Shown here in pieces: positions 1-8,534 of a DNA stretch of 64,000 nt. Every line of letters starts with the position of its first letter. The stretch's first letter is position 1. The DNA is taken from contig DAITSJ010000001.1 of assembly GCA_036843405.1 (NCBI GenBank), positions 310,001 to 374,000 on the forward strand, written 5' to 3'. A program made the position numbers and the translations under genes. The notes beneath the pieces were generated by a model. It ran no database searches. It was not told the DNA's origin and was given only the letters and a program-made list of their open reading frames with translations. Origin of the DNA: DGNJ01 sp002388905. Its GTDB lineage: Bacteria; Pseudomonadota; Gammaproteobacteria; Pseudomonadales; Porticoccaceae.

Positions 1-1
1 G

Positions 2-523
2 CGGCCCTGCGACACCGTGGAGACCGCCGTCGCCTGGAAGCGCGCCATCGTCCGGCAGGACGGCCCCACGGCGCTGGTTTTTACCCGCCAGGGGCTCGCC
101 CACCAGGCGCGCGATGCCGGGCAGATCGAGGCGATCGCCCGGGGCGGCTATATCCTCCGGGATTGCCGGGGCGAGCCCGAGGCCATCCTTATTGCCACCG
201 GCTCGGAAGTGGACCTGGCAGTGCAGGCCGCGGCGCAACTGGCCGACAGGGGCCGGAATGTGCGCGTGGTCTCCATGCCCAGCACCGAGGTCTTCGATGC
301 CCAGGACAAGGACTACCGGGACAGCGTCCTGCCCCCGGCGGTTCGCAAGCGGGTTGCCGTGGAGGCGGGGCACGTGGATTTCTGGCGCAAATACGTGGGC
401 CTGGACGGCGACGTGGTGGGCATGACCACCTTCGGCGCGTCGGCGCCCGCCGGCGACCTGATGCGCCACTTCGGGTTCACCGTCGAGAATGTGGTCGAGC
501 GGGTCGAGGCCCTGCTGGGTTGA
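2..523 (+). CDS. tkt: Transketolase, C-terminal part (truncated by window start)
   Basis: The open frame enters from the left edge and ends at a TGA at 521-523, so only about the last 170 of some 660 residues are visible. The part seen is the end of the pyrimidine-binding domain and the C-terminal transketolase domain (GPTALVFTRQ, then ATGSEVDLAVQAA, then VRVVSMPSTEVFDAQ). Transketolase is a cytosolic TPP enzyme moving two-carbon units between sugar phosphates in the pentose phosphate pathway. Its stop overlaps the start of the next gene by one base (TGATG), so the two are probably translationally coupled. It heads a tkt-epd-pgk-fba carbon operon. The identification is secure; nothing can be said about the N-terminus. 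Confidence 0.95.
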   Translation, partial: RPCDTVETAVAWKRAIVRQDGPTALVFTRQGLAHQARDAGQIEAIARGGYILRDCRGEPEAILIATGSEVDLAVQAAAQLADRGRNVRVVSMPSTEVFDAQDKDYRDSVLPPAVRKRVAVEAGHVDFWRKYVGLDGDVVGMTTFGASAPAGDLMRHFGFTVENVVERVEALLG

Positions 524-1563
524 TGAAACAGCGGCTGGCGATCAACGGCTACGGACGCATCGGCCGCAGTGTTTTCCGGGCCATCTGCGAGCGCGGCCTC
601 CGGGACCGGCTGCCGCTGGTGGCGGTCAACGAACCCGCCGATCTTGATACCGTCGTCTACCTGACCAAATACGATTCCACTCATGGCCGCTTTCCCGGGC
701 ACGTTGCCCGGGACGGGGACCGGCTGCTGGTGGACGGCGACGCCATCCGGGTTTCCCACAGCGAGGAACTGGCGGCCCTGAACTGGCCGGATGTGGACGT
801 GGTGCTGGAGTGCTCGGGGACTTTCGATACCCGTGCCCTGGCGGAAAAGCACCTGCAGGCCGGTGCCGGGCGCGTGCTGTTTTCCCAGCCCGCGCGCCCG
901 GACGTGGATGCCACCATCGTGCATGGCATCAACAACGGCGAGCTGCGGGCCGAACACCGCATCATCTCCGCCGCCTCCTGCACCACCAATTGCGTGGTGC
1001 CGGTGCTGGATACCCTGCACCGGGGACTGGGTATCGAGGAGGGGGTCATCACCACCATTCACTCGGCCATGAACGACCAGCCGGTACTGGATTCCTATCA
1101 CCACACCAACCTGCGCAAGACCCGCAGCGCCATCCAGGCCATGATTCCCGTGGACACCCTGCTGGCCCGGGGCATCGACCGGGTGATGCCGGCCCTGGCC
1201 GGACGCATCGAAGCCCAGGCCATGCGGGTACCCATACAGAATGTCTCGGTCATCGACCTGTCGGTGACTGTGTCCCGGGACACCGATTGGCGGCAGGTCA
1301 ACGCCCTGCTCGCTGCCGCCGCCGACGGGCCCCTGGCCGGGATTCTCGGCTACACCGAGGAGCCGCTGGCGTCCTGCGATTTCAACCACGATCCCCATTC
1401 GGGCATTGTCGACGCCAGCCAGACCCGGGTGGGCGGCAAGCGCCTGGTGAAGGTGCTGGTGTGGTTCGACAACGAATGGGGCTACGCCAACCGCATGGTG
1501 GATGTGCTGCTGGACTGGCAGGCCAAAATTGCCCTGGCCGGCGGGCAGGGAACCGAACCATAG
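523..1563 (+). CDS. epd: D-erythrose-4-phosphate dehydrogenase (GAPDH family)
   Basis: A 346-residue member of the GAPDH superfamily. The N-terminal NAD-binding motif INGYGRIGRS and the catalytic Cys153 in SAASCTTNC are present. The segment TTIHSAMNDQPVLDSYHH and the following LRKTRSA match Epd rather than glycolytic GAPDH, which has an AxTxxQ-type sequence here. Epd oxidises erythrose-4-phosphate to 4-phosphoerythronate, the first step of DXP-dependent pyridoxal phosphate synthesis. Flanking by transketolase (which makes E4P) and by pgk fits the enterobacterial epd-pgk-fba order. The ATG at 523 is chosen because it overlaps the tkt stop; a longer frame upstream runs antiparallel to tkt and is spurious. 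Some GAPDH activity cannot be excluded. Confidence 0.88.
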   Translation: MKQRLAINGYGRIGRSVFRAICERGLRDRLPLVAVNEPADLDTVVYLTKYDSTHGRFPGHVARDGDRLLVDGDAIRVSHSEELAALNWPDVDVVLECSGTFDTRALAEKHLQAGAGRVLFSQPARPDVDATIVHGINNGELRAEHRIISAASCTTNCVVPVLDTLHRGLGIEEGVITTIHSAMNDQPVLDSYHHTNLRKTRSAIQAMIPVDTLLARGIDRVMPALAGRIEAQAMRVPIQNVSVIDLSVTVSRDTDWRQVNALLAAAADGPLAGILGYTEEPLASCDFNHDPHSGIVDASQTRVGGKRLVKVLVWFDNEWGYANRMVDVLLDWQAKIALAGGQGTEP

Positions 1564-1575
1564 GGAGAAAAAATC

Positions 1576-2745
1576 ATGACCTTGAATGTCAAGACCATGG
1601 CGGACCAGGACCTGCGCGGCAAGCGGGTGCTGATCCGCGAGGATCTCAATGTCCCGGTGAAGGACGGGGCGGTTACCAGTGACGCCCGGATCCGGGCCGC
1701 CCTGCCCACCATTCGCGCGGCGCTGGACCAGGGGGCCCGGGTCATCCTCATGTCCCACCTGGGCCGGCCGGAGGAAGGTGCCTACGATGCCGCCTTTTCC
1801 ATGAAGCCGGTGGCCGACCGCCTGGGCGAGTTGCTGGGCATGACGGTGCCGGTGGTGGGCAACTGGCACAACGGCCTGAATGTCGACGAGGGCCAGGTGG
1901 TCCTGCTGGAAAACGTCCGCTTTAATCCCGGCGAGAAGAAGAACGACGCCACCCTGGCGAAGGCCTATGCGGGGCTGTGCGACGTCTTCGTGATGGACGC
2001 CTTCGGCACCGCCCACCGGGCCCAGGCGTCGACGCATGGTGTTGCCCGCTATGCGTCGGCCGCCTGCGCCGGTCCGCTGCTGACCGCGGAGCTGGAAGCC
2101 CTGGAAAAGGCCCTGGCCAGTCCCCGCCGGCCGCTGGTGGCCATCGTCGGCGGCTCCAAGGTGTCCACCAAGCTGCAGGTGCTCGAAACCCTCTCCGGCA
2201 AGGTGGACCAGTTGATTGTCGGCGGCGGTATCGCCAATACCTTCCTGGCGGCGGCCGGCAAGCCGGTGGGCAAGTCCCTCTGCGAACAAGACCTGATCCC
2301 GCAAGCCAGGGAGCTCATGGCCGCAACGGAAATACCCCTGCCGGTGGATGTGGTGGTGGGCAAGGAATTCAGCGAAACCGCCGAGGCCGTCACCAAGCCG
2401 GTGGACACGGTGGCCGATGACGACATGATCTTTGATATCGGGCCTTCGAGCGCGGCGGAACTGAAAGCCATTATCGAGGCCGCCGGCACGATTATCTGGA
2501 ATGGACCGGTGGGAGTTTTCGAATTCGATCAGTTCGGCAGCGGTACCCGTGTCCTGGCCGAGGCCATCGCCGCCAGCGATGCCTTCTCCATTGCCGGCGG
2601 TGGCGACACCCTGGCGGCGGTGGACAAATACGGCATCGCTGATAAAGTCTCGTACATTTCCACGGGCGGCGGCGCGTTCCTCGAATACGTCGAGGGCAAG
2701 AAACTGCCCGCCGTGGCGGTGCTCGAAGAACGCGCGGCGGGTTGA
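1576..2745 (+). CDS. pgk: Phosphoglycerate kinase
   Basis: A full-length 389-residue Pgk. It shows the N-terminal substrate loop (VLIREDLNVPVKDG), the RxHLGRP-type segment (MSHLGRPEEG), the AFGTAHRA motif and the C-terminal nucleotide-binding segment (SIAGGGDTLAAVDKYG, ISTGGGAFLEYVEG). It catalyses reversible phosphoryl transfer from 1,3-bisphosphoglycerate to ADP in the cytosol. The start follows a gggagaaaa ribosome-binding site 12 bases after the epd stop, so it belongs to the same operon. No abnormal residues were noticed. Confidence 0.97.
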   Translation: MTLNVKTMADQDLRGKRVLIREDLNVPVKDGAVTSDARIRAALPTIRAALDQGARVILMSHLGRPEEGAYDAAFSMKPVADRLGELLGMTVPVVGNWHNGLNVDEGQVVLLENVRFNPGEKKNDATLAKAYAGLCDVFVMDAFGTAHRAQASTHGVARYASAACAGPLLTAELEALEKALASPRRPLVAIVGGSKVSTKLQVLETLSGKVDQLIVGGGIANTFLAAAGKPVGKSLCEQDLIPQARELMAATEIPLPVDVVVGKEFSETAEAVTKPVDTVADDDMIFDIGPSSAAELKAIIEAAGTIIWNGPVGVFEFDQFGSGTRVLAEAIAASDAFSIAGGGDTLAAVDKYGIADKVSYISTGGGAFLEYVEGKKLPAVAVLEERAAG

Positions 2746-2919
2746 CGCCGGACTGTTTTGTCGGAAGCCGGAAGTCGGAATCTAGCCGATTCACGGTCGG
2801 CGCCGTGCGACCTGTTTCCCGGCTTCAGATTCCGGACCCGGGGCTGGATTTCGAACAACCCGGGTTGAGAATTCACCTCGAACACTATTGAAACTGACGA
2901 ACTCAAAGGACAGAAACCC

Positions 2920-3984
2920 ATGGCCCTGATATCAATGCGCCAACTGCTGGATCACGCCGCCGAATACGGCTACGGCGTGCCCGCCTTCAACGTCAACAAC
3001 CTGGAACAGATGCGCGCCATCATGGAGGCGGCGGACCAGACCGATTCGCCGGTGATCGTGCAGGCCTCCGCCGGCGCCCGCAAATATGCCGGCGCCCCCT
3101 TCCTGCGCCACCTGATCCTGGCTGCCGTGGAGGAATTCCCCCATATCCCGGTGGTTATGCACCAGGATCACGGTACCAGTCCCTCGGTGTGCCAGCGCTC
3201 CATCCAGCTGGGCTTCTCCTCAGTGATGATGGACGGTTCCCTGGGCGAGGACGGCAAGACGCCCATGGACTACGACTACAACGTCCGGGTTACCCGCACC
3301 GCCGTGGACATGGCCCACGCCTGCGGTGTCTCCGTGGAGGGGGAGCTGGGTTGCCTGGGCTCCCTGGAAAGCGGCGAAGCCGGCGAGGAAGACGGCATTG
3401 GCGCCGCCGGCAAGCTCACCCACGACCAGATGCTCACCGATCCGGAAGAGGCCGCCGACTTCGTCAAGCGCACGGCGGTGGATGCCCTGGCCATAGCCAT
3501 TGGCACCAGCCACGGCGCCTACAAGTTCACCCGGCCGCCCACCGGCGATATCCTGGCCATCGACCGCATCAGGGAAATTCACGCCCGCATTCCCGACACC
3601 CATCTGGTGATGCACGGTTCCTCCTCCGTGCCCCAGGACTGGCTCGAGATTATCAACGAGTACGGCGGCGATATCCGTGAAACCTACGGTGTGCCGGTGG
3701 AGGAAATCGCCGAGGGCATCAGGCACGGAGTGCGCAAGGTCAACATCGATACCGACCTGCGGCTGGCCAGCACCGGGGCGGTGCGTCGCTTCCTGGCCCA
3801 GAACAGGAGCGAGTTCGATCCGCGCAAGTACCTGAAGGAAACCATCGCCGCCATGAAAGCGATCTGCGTGGCCCGCTATGAGGCGTTCGGTACCGCCGGC
3901 AAGGCCTCGAAGATCGCGCCAGTGAGCCTCGAGGCCATGTATCAACGCTACGAGAGCGGCGAGCTGGACCCCAAGGTCAATTGA
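2920..3984 (+). CDS. fba: Class II fructose-bisphosphate aldolase, Calvin-cycle subtype
   Basis: 354 residues, the length of the Pseudomonas/CbbA subtype of zinc-dependent aldolases. Zn-ligand and substrate motifs are visible: VVMHQDHGTSPS, EGELGCLGSLE, GTSHGAYK, VMHGSSSVP and the VNIDTDLRLA phosphate loop. It cleaves fructose-1,6-bisphosphate to DHAP and GAP in glycolysis and acts in reverse in gluconeogenesis. It lies 174 bases after pgk in the same direction; the gap contains no gene and could hold an internal promoter. 'Calvin-cycle subtype' is a family name only: no RuBisCO or phosphoribulokinase gene is visible in this window. Confidence 0.95.
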   Translation: MALISMRQLLDHAAEYGYGVPAFNVNNLEQMRAIMEAADQTDSPVIVQASAGARKYAGAPFLRHLILAAVEEFPHIPVVMHQDHGTSPSVCQRSIQLGFSSVMMDGSLGEDGKTPMDYDYNVRVTRTAVDMAHACGVSVEGELGCLGSLESGEAGEEDGIGAAGKLTHDQMLTDPEEAADFVKRTAVDALAIAIGTSHGAYKFTRPPTGDILAIDRIREIHARIPDTHLVMHGSSSVPQDWLEIINEYGGDIRETYGVPVEEIAEGIRHGVRKVNIDTDLRLASTGAVRRFLAQNRSEFDPRKYLKETIAAMKAICVARYEAFGTAGKASKIAPVSLEAMYQRYESGELDPKVN

Positions 3985-3987
3985 TGG

Positions 3988-4008
3988 CGGGGAGAGCTTC
4001 GCTCCCCG
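3988..4008 (+). other. Stem-loop just after fba
   Basis: A perfect 7-bp inverted repeat (CGGGGAG / CTCCCCG) separated by a 7-nt loop lies four bases after the aldolase stop. There is no T-run behind it, so it is not a typical intrinsic terminator; it may protect the 3' end or assist termination of the carbon operon. Confidence 0.4.
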
Positions 4009-4081
4009 GCGGGACCGGACGGCCATATTTCCGCATTGTCCTGTTACCGTCCACAGGGGCTTGACCTGTGAAGGTTCTGGC

Positions 4082-5056
4082 ATGACGGCGATCAGCCTCG
4101 ATGATTTGCACCGCTTGCGACGCTGCCTGCCGGAATTGACTTTCGATCCGGCCAGGGACAGGGCCGCCCGGGAATGCCCCGGGTTCCTGCCCTACCTGGA
4201 ATTCTACGGTATTGATTATGCCGATGCTCTCCCCGGCGTTTTTCACGGCATGGGTTGCCTGGAAGCCGGTTCCTACCGGATCGCGGGCCACTACTGGTTG
4301 CCCGAGGGCGAGGCCCGGGGCACGGTCATGGTGGTCCACGGCTATTTCGACCATGTCGGCCTTTACCGGCACCTGATCCGCTACCTCCTGGAGCGGGGCT
4401 ATGCCGTGGTGGCCTTTGATCTGCCCGGTCATGGCCTGTCCACCGGCGAGCGGGCCGCCATCGAAAGTTTCGATCACTACCAGGATGTTCTCGACGCATT
4501 CCTGCCCGAGGTCCGCCGGTGCCTGCCGGGTCCGGTTTCCGCCGTGGGTCAGAGCACCGGCGGTGCCATCCTGCTCAAGCGCCTTTTCGAGGAGGGCGGG
4601 ACCGAGTTTGATCGGGTGGTATTGCTGGCACCGCTGGTGGAACCGCGGTTATGGTGGTTCAATCGCTTTGTCTATTTCCTCGTCCACCGCTTCCGGGACG
4701 CCGTGCCCCGTAAATTCCTGGCCAATTCCGGCGACGACGAATTCACCAATTTCCTCGTCGACAAGGATCCCCTCCAGAGCCGGCAAATGCCGCTGCTCTG
4801 GATCGGCGCCATGAAAGCCTGGGTCGATGAATTCAAGGCCATGCCCCCCTGCGACCACCCGGTCACCATCCTCCAGGGCGACGACGACGACACCCTGGCA
4901 TGGCGCTACAACCTGCGCCAGCTCCGGCGCAAATTCCCCAACTCCCGTATCCGCCTTATCGAGGGCGCGGGTCATCACCTGGTCAACGAACGCAGGGAGT
5001 TGCGTCAGAGCATCTTCGATGCCATGGGTTTCACGGCGCCTGACCGGCTACACTGA
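4082..5056 (+). CDS. Alpha/beta hydrolase (monoacylglycerol-lipase-like)
   Basis: A 324-residue single-domain alpha/beta hydrolase of the Hydrolase_4 / lysophospholipase type. The oxyanion motif VVHGYFDH, the nucleophile elbow GQSTGG (GxSxG) and a late His in the segment GAGHHLVNE form a plausible catalytic triad; DDD in LQGDDDDTL is the likely acid region. The ATG at 4082 is preferred to an upstream TTG because GAAGG precedes it by seven bases. It probably hydrolyses a lipid or small ester in the cytosol, but the substrate is unknown. It is closely followed (5 bases) by an FAD-linked dehydrogenase, suggesting co-transcription. Confidence 0.8.
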   Translation: MTAISLDDLHRLRRCLPELTFDPARDRAARECPGFLPYLEFYGIDYADALPGVFHGMGCLEAGSYRIAGHYWLPEGEARGTVMVVHGYFDHVGLYRHLIRYLLERGYAVVAFDLPGHGLSTGERAAIESFDHYQDVLDAFLPEVRRCLPGPVSAVGQSTGGAILLKRLFEEGGTEFDRVVLLAPLVEPRLWWFNRFVYFLVHRFRDAVPRKFLANSGDDEFTNFLVDKDPLQSRQMPLLWIGAMKAWVDEFKAMPPCDHPVTILQGDDDDTLAWRYNLRQLRRKFPNSRIRLIEGAGHHLVNERRELRQSIFDAMGFTAPDRLH

Positions 5057-5061
5057 GTGAC

Positions 5062-6450
5062 ATGGAGCCGCAACTGATTGCCGAACTCCGGGCCATCGTC
5101 GGGGCGAGCCGGGTCCTGGTTGATCCTCGGGAGTGCGAACCCTTCGGTCGGGACTGGACAACCTTCTGGCAGGCGCGACCCGGCGCCGTGGTGTTGCCGG
5201 GCAGTACCGACCAGGTGCAACAGGTGGTGCAACTGGCCAATCGCCGGCGCCTTGCCATTGTCCCCTCGGGTGGACGCACCGGGCTTTCCGGCGGTGCCAT
5301 GGCCTGCAATGGCGAACTGGTACTGGCCCTGGACCGGATGGACCGGATTATCGACGTGGACCCGGTGGCTGAAACCCTGACCTGCCAGGCGGGCGCCATC
5401 ACCCGGACCGTGCAGGAAGAGGCCGCGCGCCACAACCTCATGTACCCCGTGGATTTCGCGTCCTCGGGATCGAGCCGTATCGGCGGCAATATCGCCACCA
5501 ACGCAGGCGGTATCAAGGTCATACGCTACGGGGACACGCGGCACTGGGTCCGGGGCCTGAAAGTGGTCACCGGCGCCGGCGAGCAACTCGACCTGAACCG
5601 GGGCCTGGTCAAGAACAACAGCGGCTACGATCTACGCCATCTGTTTATCGCCTCGGAGGGAACCCTGGGGATCATCTGCGAGGCGACCCTGGCACTGACC
5701 CGCCCGCCCCGGGGCCTGGGTGTCATGGTGCTGTCGGTGGCGGACTTTGCCGCCCTGCCGGAAGTCCTGCATCGATTCAAGGCCGCTCTTACGCTTACAG
5801 CCTTCGAGTTTTTCAGCCACCGGGCCATGGCGGCGGTGACTGAGCGCACGGGCAATGGGTCTCCCTTTGCCGACGAGACTCCCTTCTATGCACTGGTGGA
5901 ATTCGAGCGTGGTGGCGATGCCGACGAGCGGGATGCCCTGGCCGCTTTCGAGGATTGCGTCGCTGACCACGGCGTTCGCGACGGCGTGCTGGCCCAGAGC
6001 CAGACCCAGGCCGCCAACCTCTGGGCCCTGCGGGAAAACATCACCGAGAGCCTCTCGCCGCGGGCGCCCTACAAAAGCGACCTGTCGGTGCCCATCGCGG
6101 CGATGCCCGCATTTGTCCGGGATATCGAGGCATTGATGGCGAACCGCTTCGCTGGCCTGGAGGTGGTCTGGTTCGGGCACCTGGGCGACGGCAATATCCA
6201 CCTCAATGTCCTTAAGCCCGATGACTGGACCACGGATCGGTTTGCCGGCGTATGTGCGTCCCTGGGGCAGTCGGTGGCCGAGCGGGTGGAGGCGTTCGGC
6301 GGGAGCATTTCCGCCGAGCACGGCATCGGCCTGCTCAAGAAAGACACACTGCATTTTTCCCGTTCGCCCGGGGAAATCGAATTAATGAAACAAATTAAGC
6401 GAATATTCGACCCGGAAGGTATCATGAACCCGGGCAAGATCTTTGACTGA
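5062..6450 (+). CDS. FAD-linked D-2-hydroxyacid dehydrogenase (D-2-hydroxyglutarate dehydrogenase-like)
   Basis: 462 residues of the GlcD/D2HGDH family: an N-terminal PCMH-type FAD-binding domain (PSGGRTGLSGGA; SSRIGGNIATNAGG; LVKNNSGYDLRHLFIASEGTL cut into its typical parts) and a C-terminal FAD-oxidase domain with the metal-binding HLGDGNIH motif and the AEHGIG motif near the end. Family members oxidise D-2-hydroxyglutarate or D-lactate and pass electrons to a flavoprotein or quinone. Length and motifs fit D-2-hydroxyglutarate dehydrogenase, which removes the by-product of SerA. The gene is 5 bases after the hydrolase and 14 before the next gene, so it is in an operon-like block. The substrate is inferred. 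Confidence 0.82.
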   Translation: MEPQLIAELRAIVGASRVLVDPRECEPFGRDWTTFWQARPGAVVLPGSTDQVQQVVQLANRRRLAIVPSGGRTGLSGGAMACNGELVLALDRMDRIIDVDPVAETLTCQAGAITRTVQEEAARHNLMYPVDFASSGSSRIGGNIATNAGGIKVIRYGDTRHWVRGLKVVTGAGEQLDLNRGLVKNNSGYDLRHLFIASEGTLGIICEATLALTRPPRGLGVMVLSVADFAALPEVLHRFKAALTLTAFEFFSHRAMAAVTERTGNGSPFADETPFYALVEFERGGDADERDALAAFEDCVADHGVRDGVLAQSQTQAANLWALRENITESLSPRAPYKSDLSVPIAAMPAFVRDIEALMANRFAGLEVVWFGHLGDGNIHLNVLKPDDWTTDRFAGVCASLGQSVAERVEAFGGSISAEHGIGLLKKDTLHFSRSPGEIELMKQIKRIFDPEGIMNPGKIFD

Positions 6451-6464
6451 CGGGAGGAAAGGTG

Positions 6465-6833
6465 ATGGAAAATCAACCGGAAAAAGCGGACATGGGGTCG
6501 TCGACCGTGGCGCGGGAAAAGAAGAACCTGGCCCTGACGGTCTATATTCTCCAGGCGCTGAGCCTGCTTATCGGCATCACCGCATTTGCCGGCGTTATCA
6601 TCAATTACCTCAAGCGGGACGACGTGCGGGGGACCTATCTGGCCTCCCATTTCGACTGGCAGATCAAGACGTTCTGGTTCACGCTGCTGGGCTCTATCAT
6701 TGGCATCCTGCTGTTGCCGGTGGGGGTGGGCGGTCTGGTACTCCTGTTGGTGAGCCTCTGGTTCATCTACCGGATCATCAAGGGCTGGCTGGTGTTTAAC
6801 GATGGCCGGGAAATCGCCAGTGGCCTTTTCTGA
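6465..6833 (+). CDS. DUF4870-like small membrane protein
   Basis: A 122-residue predicted inner-membrane protein. After a charged N-terminus (about 25 residues) there are three hydrophobic segments, near residues 25-45, 70-90 and 90-105, with the last typified by GGLVLLLVSLWFIYRIIKGW. It resembles the DUF4870 family, of unknown function. The ATG at 6465 follows GGAGGA with good spacing; a GTG at 6462 is too close to that site. Its end overlaps the next gene by 32 bases. Confidence 0.7.
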   Translation: MENQPEKADMGSSTVAREKKNLALTVYILQALSLLIGITAFAGVIINYLKRDDVRGTYLASHFDWQIKTFWFTLLGSIIGILLLPVGVGGLVLLLVSLWFIYRIIKGWLVFNDGREIASGLF

Positions 6834-7542
6834 GGCCCCTTATCGCCATCGCTTCGAGGACGGCACAGACGCCGATTTGCCGCCCGGCAAGGTAGTCTGT
6901 GTCGGTCGCAATTACGCCGATCATATCCGGGAGCTTGGCAACGCAAGGCCCCCGGAGCCCGTGCTCTTTATAAAGCCCGTCACGGCCCTGGTGGCCATGG
7001 AAGAGCCCATTCGCGTTGATGCCAGTCTCGGCACCTGGCACTACGAAACCGAGATCGCGGTGTTGGTCGGCACGCAATTGCGGCGCTGCGAGCCGGCCGA
7101 GGCCCGTGACGCCATCGCCGGCGTGGGCCTGGCTTTCGATTTCACCCTGAGAGAGTTGCAGAGCGAACTGAAGGCCGCGGGCCAGCCCTGGGAAAAGGCC
7201 AAGGCGTTCGACGGCTCCTGTGCGCTGTCCCGGTTTCTCCATCCTGGCCAGGTGAGCGGCTGGGATTCACTCAGCCTGAAGCTGGTGCGCAACGGCGAAC
7301 GGGTCCAGTCCGGCAACAGTGGCCAGATGCTTTTCCCGGTCATCGAACTGCTTTGTTATATCAGCCGTTTTTTTACCCTGCTTCCCGGCGATGTGGTGCT
7401 CACCGGAACACCCGCGGGGGTCGGTCCTCTCGCCCAGGGCGACAGCCTGCGGGCGGAACTGGACGGCCAGTTGCGTGTGGAGACATCGGTTGTCGTGGTA
7501 CGCGGACCGGGAAAAAACGCTTCCGGGGGAGGAGAGTCTTGA
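6802..7542 (+). CDS. Fumarylacetoacetate hydrolase family protein (YcgM/FAHD1-like)
   Basis: 246 residues with the FAH-family C-terminal domain. Signature pieces include CVGRNYADH, FIKPVTALV, the metal-binding HYETEIAVLVG (acidic residues coordinating a divalent metal) and the GDVVLTGTPAGVGP loop near the end. Family members act as acylpyruvases, oxaloacetate decarboxylases or hydrolases of beta-diketones. The exact substrate is not predictable. It overlaps the upstream membrane-protein gene, and its TGA overlaps the TTG start of srkA (TTGA), indicating translational coupling in this block. Confidence 0.85.
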   Translation: MAGKSPVAFSEAPYRHRFEDGTDADLPPGKVVCVGRNYADHIRELGNARPPEPVLFIKPVTALVAMEEPIRVDASLGTWHYETEIAVLVGTQLRRCEPAEARDAIAGVGLAFDFTLRELQSELKAAGQPWEKAKAFDGSCALSRFLHPGQVSGWDSLSLKLVRNGERVQSGNSGQMLFPVIELLCYISRFFTLLPGDVVLTGTPAGVGPLAQGDSLRAELDGQLRVETSVVVVRGPGKNASGGGES

Positions 7543-8519
7543 ACAGCCATCCTTTCGACGACCTCAAGCCGGACCGCATTATTGACGCGGTGGAAGGCTG
7601 CGGCGTCCTCTGCGACGGCCGCCTGCTGGCCCTGAACAGTTACGAAAACCGGGTCTACCAGGTGGGCATCGAGGAAGCGACGCCGGTGATCGCCAAGTTT
7701 TATCGCCCTGAACGCTGGTCGGACGATCAGATCCTCGAGGAACACGAATTCTGTTTCGAGCTGGCCGGCCACGATCTGCCGGTGGTGGCACCCTGGCGGG
7801 ACGGAAACGGCCGCAGCCTGTTCCGGGACGGCGATTTCCGCTTTGCCCTCTATCCGCGGCGCGGCGGTCATGGCCCGGAACTGGATAATCTCGACAACCT
7901 CCATACCCTGGGCAAGTTCCTGGGGAGGATGCACCAGGTGGGTGCTGTCCGGCCCTTTCGCCACCGGCCCCGGATCGATGTGGCGAGCTTTGGCGTCGAG
8001 AGTGTCGCCTATATTCGCGAGCACTTCATTCCGCCGGACCTGGCGGATGCCTACGATTCACTGACCCGTGACCTGCTGGGGGTGATCGGGGAGGCCATGG
8101 CAACCCTGGAGGAAACTGACTTCATTCGCGTCCACGGCGACTGCCACGCCGGCAATATTCTCTGGCGGGACGACGAGCCCAATTTTGTCGATTTCGATGA
8201 CGCGCGCATGGCGCCGGCGGTGCAGGATTTATGGATGCTGCTTTCCGGGGACCGTGAGCGCCAGACCCGGCAGCTCGCGGAGGTGCTCGACGGCTACAGC
8301 CAGTTCCGGGATTTCGATCCCCGCCAACTGCGCTGGATCGAGGCCCTGCGCTCCCTGCGGATGATCTACTTCAGCGCCTGGCTGGCCCGGCGCTGGTCCG
8401 ACCCCGCCTTTCCGCGGGCATTTCCCTGGTTCAACAGCGCCCGCTACTGGGGCGAGCACATCCTCGAATTGCGCGAGCAACTGGGCGCCTTCAACGAGCC
8501 GCCCCTTCGCTGGCTGTAG
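7539..8519 (+). CDS. srkA: Stress response serine/threonine kinase SrkA (YihE)
   Basis: A 326-residue kinase close to the usual SrkA length of 328. Family motifs: NSYENRVYQVG near residue 30, the catalytic loop VHGDCHAGNIL and the DFDDARMAP metal-binding motif, followed by DLWMLLSG. SrkA phosphorylates proteins and counters stress-induced death in E. coli; it has an APH-like fold. The start is a TTG at 7539: it gives the expected family N-terminus (NSHPFDDLKPD), is preceded by GGGGAGGAGA, and overlaps the FAH stop by four bases. No in-frame ATG exists in the right place. Confidence 0.9.
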   Translation: MNSHPFDDLKPDRIIDAVEGCGVLCDGRLLALNSYENRVYQVGIEEATPVIAKFYRPERWSDDQILEEHEFCFELAGHDLPVVAPWRDGNGRSLFRDGDFRFALYPRRGGHGPELDNLDNLHTLGKFLGRMHQVGAVRPFRHRPRIDVASFGVESVAYIREHFIPPDLADAYDSLTRDLLGVIGEAMATLEETDFIRVHGDCHAGNILWRDDEPNFVDFDDARMAPAVQDLWMLLSGDRERQTRQLAEVLDGYSQFRDFDPRQLRWIEALRSLRMIYFSAWLARRWSDPAFPRAFPWFNSARYWGEHILELREQLGAFNEPPLRWL

Positions 8520-8534
8520 CAGCCCGGCCTTCTA

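Noticed and set aside
523..1563. Annotation as glycolytic GAPDH
   Set aside because: The HSAMNDQPVLD segment and the operon context fit Epd better.
313..2304. Long open frame on the minus strand across epd and pgk
   Set aside because: It is antisense to two clear enzymes, shows low-complexity His/Gly/Gln-rich sequence and no family motif; such frames are typical of GC-rich genes.
3988..4008. Intrinsic terminator after fba
   Set aside because: The stem is good but no T-run follows, so it is listed only as a stem-loop.
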